A DNA stretch of 40,258 nt from an uncultured Microbulbifer sp. (GTDB lineage Bacteria; Pseudomonadota; Gammaproteobacteria; Pseudomonadales; Cellvibrionaceae): positions 1 through 40,258 of the forward strand of contig NZ_CANLDD010000044.1 of assembly GCF_947489355.1 (NCBI RefSeq), written 5' to 3'. Both the position numbers and the translations under genes were made by a program. How positions within the stretch are numbered: the stretch's first letter is position 1; each line of letters begins with the position of its first letter. This document shows, one piece after another, positions 36,386 through 40,258 of the stretch. The notes below the pieces were generated by a model, which made no database searches, was not told the origin of the DNA, and worked only from the letters and a program-made list of their open reading frames with translations.

Positions 36386-36666
36386 AGAGCGCCCCTGTTG
36401 TGTACAGTCTTTCACGGATACCAGAGTGGGTAAACTGAAAAGCTCTATTCACCCCAAGCCCGTCGTTCTTCCCCGATTGGTCTGATTGCCGGGCGCATCA
36501 TTCTTTTAAGGCTGAGTTGAGTTGTTGCCGGAGATAGCAGGGTATATTGGTCCGTGTCTGGGTGCAATTATTGCGTTCAGGGGGGACGCTGCAGACCGAA
36601 TCAGCGGGATTCTATCGCCAAAAGAGGGCATGTTGATACAGCGCGCGTTTTCCGTGATATGACCAC

Positions 36667-36987
36667 TCAGCTCAGGTGATGTGGAGACAATTGCAGCTGT
36701 TCAATACGGCGGCCGTGTAGAACCGCCACACCAGAGTAGCGATGTTGCCCCGTGGAGGTAAATTCAAATTCATAGTGGCGCTGCAGGGCTATCTGGCCGC
36801 GTCTGTCACGTTTCAGGCGGGTTCGCACCAGCATCACGGTGTCATCCAGCAGCTGTACCCCCAACTGCCGACAGTGCGTGGCAGCCGCCCGACGTACCTG
36901 TTCCTTCGCCGCCATACTTGTCCAGACATAGAAGGCGCCTGCAATGAGCAGGAGGAGCCAGAAGATATCACTTGGTGCGTAATACAT
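36667..36987 (-). CDS. DUF3301-family membrane-anchored protein
   Basis: This 106-residue protein has one N-terminal membrane helix (IFWLLLLIAGAFYVWTSM) and a small cytoplasmic or periplasmic domain with the DUF3301 pattern: AAATHCRQLGVQLLDDTVML, then RRYEFEFTSTG-type strand and a final hydrophobic HGRRIEQLQL. Its biochemical function is unknown. I chose the ATG at 36987, which gives the usual family length; the frame remains open further upstream but only as a shadow of the divergent SDR gene. The two start codons are 54 bases apart. Confidence 0.8.
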   Translation of the reverse strand: MYYAPSDIFWLLLLIAGAFYVWTSMAAKEQVRRAAATHCRQLGVQLLDDTVMLVRTRLKRDRRGQIALQRHYEFEFTSTGQHRYSGVAVLHGRRIEQLQLSPHHLS

Positions 36988-37041
36988 TGCTTTACAGTTG
37001 CTATGATCGCTTTGTCCAAGAATAACATTGAAGGAGTTGAA

Positions 37042-37737
37042 ATGTCCGGCACCATACTGATTACCGGAAGCAACCGCGGCATCGGCCTTGAGGTGTGCAC
37101 CCAATTCGCCAGGGATGGCTGGCGGGTGTTCGCCTGCTGCCGGGATCTGGACAGTGCCGCTGCACTCAAGTCCCTGCAGGATGCCCACCCGCGGGTAGAG
37201 CTGATCCAGCTCGATGTGACCGATCAGGCACAAATGCTTTCCCTGGGCGAGGCGCTCAAGGGTGAACCTATCGATATCCTGCTCAACAATGCCGGTTATT
37301 ACGGTCCCAAGGGTGTGCGCTTTGGTAAAGTGGATCGCAGTGAGTGGCGCCGGGTGCTGGAGTCCAATACCATCGCGCCCTACATGATGTCGGAGACCTT
37401 CTGTGACAATGTGGCGGCAAGCGGCCATAAGGTCATTGCCATGATGAGCAGCAAGGTGGGCAGTATTGCCGATAACCGCTCCGGAGGTGGCTATATCTAT
37501 CGCACCTCCAAAACCGCGCTCAATCAGGTAGTCAAGAGCCTGTCGATCGACTTGCGCGAGCGGGGTATCACGGTCATAGCGCTGCACCCAGGCTGGGTGA
37601 AAACAGCAATGGGCGGGCCCGGGGCATTGATCGCCACCGAGCAAAGTGTCGGCGGGCTAAAGAAAATTCTGCTGGAAGCAGATATCACTTACAGCGGCCG
37701 CTTTTACGATTACGATGGCTGCGAGATTCCCTGGTGA
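37042..37737 (+). CDS. short-chain dehydrogenase/reductase
   Basis: This 231-residue classical SDR has the cofactor loop T8-G-S-N-R-G-I-G15, the NNAG motif (LLNNAGYYG) and the catalytic Tyr/Lys in YIYRTSKTALN, preceded by the serine in MMSSKVGS. The sequence style is like the C-factor/CsgA-type group of SDRs. The substrate is unknown. ATG at 37042 has an excellent ribosome-binding site (AAGGAGTTGAA). It is divergent from the DUF3301 gene, and the 54-base gap must carry both promoters. Confidence 0.9.
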   Translation: MSGTILITGSNRGIGLEVCTQFARDGWRVFACCRDLDSAAALKSLQDAHPRVELIQLDVTDQAQMLSLGEALKGEPIDILLNNAGYYGPKGVRFGKVDRSEWRRVLESNTIAPYMMSETFCDNVAASGHKVIAMMSSKVGSIADNRSGGGYIYRTSKTALNQVVKSLSIDLRERGITVIALHPGWVKTAMGGPGALIATEQSVGGLKKILLEADITYSGRFYDYDGCEIPW

Positions 37738-37890
37738 TGGTCGCCACTGAAATCCCTGTGAAAGTAAGCTGGGTTCAGGGGTGGGTTCAAACCGAACTGG
37801 GGCCAGTTACAGTGCCCCTTTTGCCCGGCAACGAATGAGTTTGCTAGCAGACACCAACTGAATGATACTGGCGCAGACAGAGGGAGTGCG

Positions 37891-38529
37891 ATGAAAGAAA
37901 CATTCTGGTTGGATAAGTGGGAGAAGAACGACATTGGTTTCCATGAGCAATCGGGAAATTCCCTGCTCGCGGAATTCTTTCCCGAACTTTCATTGTCCAG
38001 TGGAAACCGTGTGTTTCTTCCCCTTTGTGGTAAGACCCAGGATATCGGCTGGCTGAAATCCAAAGGGCTTAACATAGTTGGATCCGAACTGAGTGAGGTG
38101 GCCGTGAAGCAGCTCTTTCAAGAGCTGGGGGTGACATCACAAACCGAACGGTTGCATCGGCTTAAGCGCTACCACGGGGATAACACGACTATTTTTGTCG
38201 GCGATATATTTGATCTCAATGCAGAGTTACTGGGAACCGTGGATGCCATATACGACCGCGCGGCATTGGTAGCCCTGCCTGCGGATATGCGCAAGGCGTA
38301 TACCGGGCACTTGATGGACATAACCGGTACTGCCCTGCAGTTGTTGATTTCCTTTGAGTATGAGCAGTCACTGCTTTCCGGGCCGCCTTTCTCTGTTAGC
38401 GCAAGGAAAGTCTTTGATTGCTATGATGCAACCTACCATGTGAGGATGCTTCGCCGGCGTGAGGTACCTGGGGGATTGAAAGGGCGGGTACCAGCACAGG
38501 AAGTGGCGTGGCTGTTGACCCGGAGATAG
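37891..38529 (+). CDS. tpm: thiopurine S-methyltransferase
   Basis: This 212-residue SAM-dependent methyltransferase of the TPMT family methylates thiopurines in laboratory assays; in bacteria it has been linked to selenite and tellurite volatilisation. The family opening FWLDKWEKNDIGFHE, the SAM-binding segment RVFLPLCGKTQDIGWLKSKG and IYDRAALVALPADMR are all present. The ATG at 37891 follows AGGGAG. The gene is convergent with the GIY-YIG gene. Its natural substrate here is unknown. Confidence 0.95.
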   Translation: MKETFWLDKWEKNDIGFHEQSGNSLLAEFFPELSLSSGNRVFLPLCGKTQDIGWLKSKGLNIVGSELSEVAVKQLFQELGVTSQTERLHRLKRYHGDNTTIFVGDIFDLNAELLGTVDAIYDRAALVALPADMRKAYTGHLMDITGTALQLLISFEYEQSLLSGPPFSVSARKVFDCYDATYHVRMLRRREVPGGLKGRVPAQEVAWLLTRR

Positions 38530-38651
38530 AGTCATAGGATTTCACCCTCCCCCAGAGGGCCGCGTCGATTCTTCCCCCTTTTTTACCCTGAGACACCACA
38601 GCCTGCCTGATGTAGAAGCGCGGTTACGTCCAGGTTGCTTAGGGTGCCCAA

Positions 38652-38960
38652 TTACTTCTTGTCCCGCGACTTCCCGGTTGACAGGATACATACATGGGGC
38701 AGCGGCTCTTTGCCGGCAATCAGCCCCTCCTTTTTCTGCTTGGGCCACCGCTTGATTGCCCTTTCCAGCTTTAGTGCTGTTGGTTTGTCCGGGGTTTCGG
38801 TCTGGTATTCCAAAGTGAGCGGTCTCTTGCCGCGCAGGGCCTTGGCAGCCCTGGCGCCACCGCTACAGTGTTCGGCAAAGCGGCGCTGGGGGTCTGTGGT
38901 GATTCCCGTATAGAGTGTGCCGCTGCCCGTGCGGATCAGATAGACAAACCAACAACCCAT
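38652..38960 (-). CDS. GIY-YIG nuclease-fold protein (UPF0213/YhbQ-like)
   Basis: This protein of about 102 residues has a single GIY-YIG domain: FVYLIRTGSGTLYTGITTDPQRRFAEH at the start, with the Arg and later Glu (ALKLERAIKRW) expected for the nuclease site. The length is typical of the YhbQ/UPF0213 group, whose role in DNA repair is suggested but not settled. ATG at 38960 follows AGGTGGG; the GTG at 38972 is a weaker choice. It is convergent with tpm. Confidence 0.9.
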   Translation of the reverse strand: MGCWFVYLIRTGSGTLYTGITTDPQRRFAEHCSGGARAAKALRGKRPLTLEYQTETPDKPTALKLERAIKRWPKQKKEGLIAGKEPLPHVCILSTGKSRDKK

Positions 38961-39012
38961 CCAATAGCCCACCTGCTCAAAGTCTATCTATAGTGCATAC
39001 CATCTGCTGCCG

Positions 39013-40101
39013 CTAGAATAACGCGCGCTGCTCACCGGGTTGGGGTGGGGGCCGGAATCGACTGCAGTCTAACGACAGGCTGCGGTCATTCAAGCCCAGC
39101 TTTTTGGTGGCAACATGAAAGCGTCGGCGCAATAACTGCGCAAACACCCCGGTACCGGTACGGCGTTGGGAAAAATCGCTTTGATAGTCTTGCCCCCCGC
39201 GGCTTTGCCGTATCAGGCTCATAACGTGTCTGGCCTTTTGCGGGTAGTGTACCGCGATCCACTCGCGGAACAATGGCGCCACCTCATAAGGTAACCGCAA
39301 AAGAATGTAGGCGGCGTGCTCGGCGCCGGCATCGCGGGCAGCGGTGAGGATAGCCTCCAGCTCACAATCATTGAGTGCCGGGATCATCGGCGCCGCGAGT
39401 ACTGTGGTGGGTATCCCGGCGCTGCTCAGTTGCTCGATGATACGCAACCGGGCAGACGGGCCCGCCGTGCGGGGTTCCAGCGTTCTCTTCAAGGCATTGT
39501 CCAGTGTGGTGACACTAATTGCGACCTGGACCAGCTTGTCCTGGGCCATCTCTGCAAGAATCGGTAAATCGCGCAGGATCAGCTGCCCCTTGGTAACAAT
39601 GGTTGCCGGATGTTGGAACTGCTGCATTACCTGGATTAATGCCTGGGTGATGCATTTTTCTTTTTCAAGCGGCTGGTAGGGGTCGGTGTTTGTGCCCAGT
39701 GCTATGGGGCTGCACTGGTAATTCCGCCTGCGCAGCGCCTGCTCCAGCAGGGCCGCGGCGTTCGGTTTGAAGAATATCCTGCTCTCGAAGTCAAGGCCGG
39801 GTGAGAGATCCATGTAGGCATGGGCGGGGCGGGCATAGCAATAGATACATCCGTGTTCACACCCTCTGTAAGGATTGATTGACTGGGTAAAGGGGATATC
39901 GGGCGATTGATTGGTGGCAATGATCGATCTGGCCTTTTCCTCGACAGCTTCGGTGAGCAGGCGCTCCAGCGGTTCGGCTACTACCGCCCAGTCGTCACTC
40001 TCGCGGGTGCTTGAATGATGGGTAAAACGCCCGGTGATATTACTGGCAGCACCACGCCCCTTGTGGTGGCGCGGTGGGTTGGCGTTGTTGTTATCGGACA
40101 T
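39013..40101 (-). CDS. PA0069-family radical SAM protein
   Basis: This 362-residue radical SAM enzyme has its cluster motif at C81-E-H-G-C85-I-Y-C88-Y (CxxxCxxCY), preceded by SINPYRGCEHG, and the family SPL-like body (GTNTDPYQPLEKE, PILSAM-type region ILAAPMIPALND). It belongs to the PA0069/Rv2578c group, distantly related to spore photoproduct lyase; the reaction is unknown. I chose ATG at 40101 (MSDNNNANPP) because the next upstream ATG lies inside a LexA box. The LexA box at 40114-40133 suggests SOS control and a role in DNA damage response. Confidence 0.9.
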   Translation of the reverse strand: MSDNNNANPPRHHKGRGAASNITGRFTHHSSTRESDDWAVVAEPLERLLTEAVEEKARSIIATNQSPDIPFTQSINPYRGCEHGCIYCYARPAHAYMDLSPGLDFESRIFFKPNAAALLEQALRRRNYQCSPIALGTNTDPYQPLEKEKCITQALIQVMQQFQHPATIVTKGQLILRDLPILAEMAQDKLVQVAISVTTLDNALKRTLEPRTAGPSARLRIIEQLSSAGIPTTVLAAPMIPALNDCELEAILTAARDAGAEHAAYILLRLPYEVAPLFREWIAVHYPQKARHVMSLIRQSRGGQDYQSDFSQRRTGTGVFAQLLRRRFHVATKKLGLNDRSLSLDCSRFRPPPQPGEQRALF

Positions 40102-40113
40102 ATACGCAACCTT

Positions 40114-40133
40114 AACTGTATGCATGTACAGTC
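40114..40133. promoter_or_regulatory. LexA (SOS) box upstream of the radical SAM gene
   Basis: AACTGTATGCATGTACAGTC contains CTGT and ACAG in dyad symmetry with an 8-base centre (TACTGT-N8-ACAGTA type), close to the gammaproteobacterial LexA consensus. It lies 12 bases from the radical SAM start on the minus strand, so LexA binding would block the start region. Confidence 0.8.
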
Positions 40134-40258
40134 TATGGTGATGCCCGTATTGTGCGCAAGCTATTCTTTGGGGAGCTACATTAGGGGCTGTTCCCGTTTG
40201 GATGTAGCCTATTGATTTGTAAGAGCAAGCTCGCATTGTTGAGGTTCTAACACAACGA

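Noticed and set aside
36988..37644. Long upstream extension of the DUF3301 frame
   Set aside because: This part runs antisense through the SDR gene; only the last 106 codons match the family.

Overview
The window looks like chromosomal DNA of a marine gammaproteobacterium. The protein set and gene style (TPP-riboswitch thiCOSG-DE-F operon with fused ThiD-ThiE, acetoacetyl-CoA synthetase, TamA/TamB, MtfA, DUF3301, thiopurine methyltransferase) suggest a Cellvibrionales-type organism such as Microbulbifer. That assignment is an inference, because there is no rRNA or other marker gene in the window.

Layout. Positions 1 to about 9,000 are accessory DNA, visibly more AT-rich than the rest and built from minus-strand integron gene cassettes interrupted by mobile elements. 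From left to right this part holds: a deleted IS3-family remnant; a LysE-family exporter; a four-helix membrane protein; an attC site; a CHAP amidase; a broken attC holding a truncated group IIC intron; a serine beta-lactamase-like hydrolase; a probable second group II intron fragment; an IS66-family element with a frameshifted transposase; a pseudogene of the isocitrate lyase/PEP mutase family cut by that IS66; an attC; a 60-codon ORF; an attC; a low-molecular-weight-phosphatase-like gene; and a small membrane ORF. No integron integrase is present where the cassette orientation predicts it (right of about 9,000), so this looks like an integrase-less cassette cluster. Positions 9,000 to 10,300 are a transition zone with two small unrecognised ORFs and several inverted repeats.

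From 10,327 onward the DNA is ordinary core chromosome with dense coding. It holds a DsbA-fold/PDZ lipoprotein whose first active-site cysteine is serine; a secreted SGNH hydrolase; the thiamine operon (riboswitch, then thiC, thiO, thiS, thiG, thiDE and thiF with overlapping or nearly abutting ends from thiO onward); a Dps ferritin; a LysR regulator divergent from acetoacetate-CoA ligase; a small membrane protein; the overlapping tamA-tamB pair for outer-membrane assembly; and mtfA. A long gene-poor stretch (31,147-32,347) then precedes a secreted M43-like metalloprotease. The rest is a PAP2 phosphatase coupled to an MJ1255-type glycosyltransferase, a saccharopine-dehydrogenase-like reductase, a DUF3301 protein divergent from an SDR, a thiopurine methyltransferase, a GIY-YIG protein, and a PA0069-type radical SAM protein with a near-consensus LexA box directly upstream.

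The most interesting parts are the cassette cluster with its attC-targeting group II intron, the small unknown ORFs at its right end, the SxxC DsbA/PDZ lipoprotein, the TPP riboswitch expression platform and the LexA site. I found no CRISPR array, no tRNA or rRNA gene and no complete prophage, and no convincing wholly new multi-gene system.
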